This document shows, in pieces, positions 21,933 through 22,034 of a stretch of DNA of 22,034 nucleotides; within the stretch, counting starts at the first letter, position 1; each line of letters begins with the position of its first letter. The notes beneath the pieces were generated by a model that searched no databases, was not told the origin of the DNA, and saw only the letters and a program-made list of their open reading frames with translations. Both the position numbers and the translations under genes were made by a program. The DNA lies in the IMG/VR virus record IMGVR_UViG_3300044646_002148, positions 1 through 22,034 of that record; one strand, given 5' to 3'. This stretch comes from a virus.

Positions 21933-22034
21933 ATGACAGTAAGTGATTTGGTTTCATTTGTTGCTGGATGCAGAGACACCCGATTACTTCGGTGGCATGG
22001 GGTAAATACAAAAGTTACCTGTTGTTGCGGTAAA
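21933..22034 (+). CDS. Partial hypothetical protein, first 34 codons
   Basis: An ATG two bases after the stop of the DinD-like gene, with GGGGAG 5 bases upstream, opens a frame that runs off the window. It begins MTVSDLVSFVAGCRDTRLLR and continues to a CCC triplet at the edge (TKVTCCCGK). The cysteines could belong to a zinc-binding site, but too little is visible to name it. Confidence 0.5.
   Translation, partial: MTVSDLVSFVAGCRDTRLLRWHGVNTKVTCCCGK

Overview
The window looks like part of a siphovirus-type phage or prophage of a cyanobacterium, probably a filamentous Nostoc-like host. Evidence for the host is the HIP1 octamer GCGATCGC (14 copies), a TnpB-type element end of a kind common in cyanobacteria, and a 55-codon nblA gene (phycobilisome degradation), a function that only makes sense in a phycobilisome-bearing host. 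The tail morphogenesis genes identify the phage part.

Layout. (1) 1-100: right end of an IS200/IS605 (TnpB) element with the 3' part of its omega RNA; its tnpB, if present, lies left of the window. (2) 111-2762, minus strand: a compact operon of six small genes, ending in a rho-independent terminator and read from a strong sigma70-type promoter at 2833-2861. One gene is CoiA-like, one looks like a ribbon-helix-helix protein, the rest are unrecognised. This part carries 9 of the 14 HIP1 sites. (3) 2899-6962: tail genes mixed with insertions on alternating strands: a lambda gpM-like minor tail protein (-), an RNase AS-like exonuclease (+), a small gene (-), a lambda gpI-like tail assembly protein (+), a two-gene minus-strand cassette with its own promoter and terminator (moron-like), a 126-bp palindromic MITE-like repeat, and two unrecognised genes (+). 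(4) 6985-20827, all plus strand: gpJ-like tail tip/host-specificity protein, a small beta protein, a second gpM-like domain fused to PKD/FN3-like domains and repeats, a large distal fibre, the tail tube protein, a small gene, a tail assembly chaperone with a probable -1 frameshift extension (G/GT type), and a 1715-residue tape measure protein with M23-like and GH24 lysozyme domains inside it. (5) 20828-22034: nblA (-), placed tail-to-tail against the tape measure gene, then a shared divergent promoter/operator region, a DinD/Bro-N-type antirepressor-like gene (+) and the beginning of another gene.

How it works together. The chaperone pair loads the tape measure; the tube protein polymerises around it; gpM-, gpI- and gpJ-like proteins build the tip complex, to which the fibre binds; the lysozyme domain of the tape measure probably opens peptidoglycan during DNA entry. 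The order is a permutation of the lambda order: here tip genes come before tube, chaperone and tape measure. NblA would dismantle host phycobilisomes during infection.

Limits: gene functions come from reading translated motifs by eye, without database search. Homology statements for short proteins, promoters, hairpins and the frameshift site are inferences.
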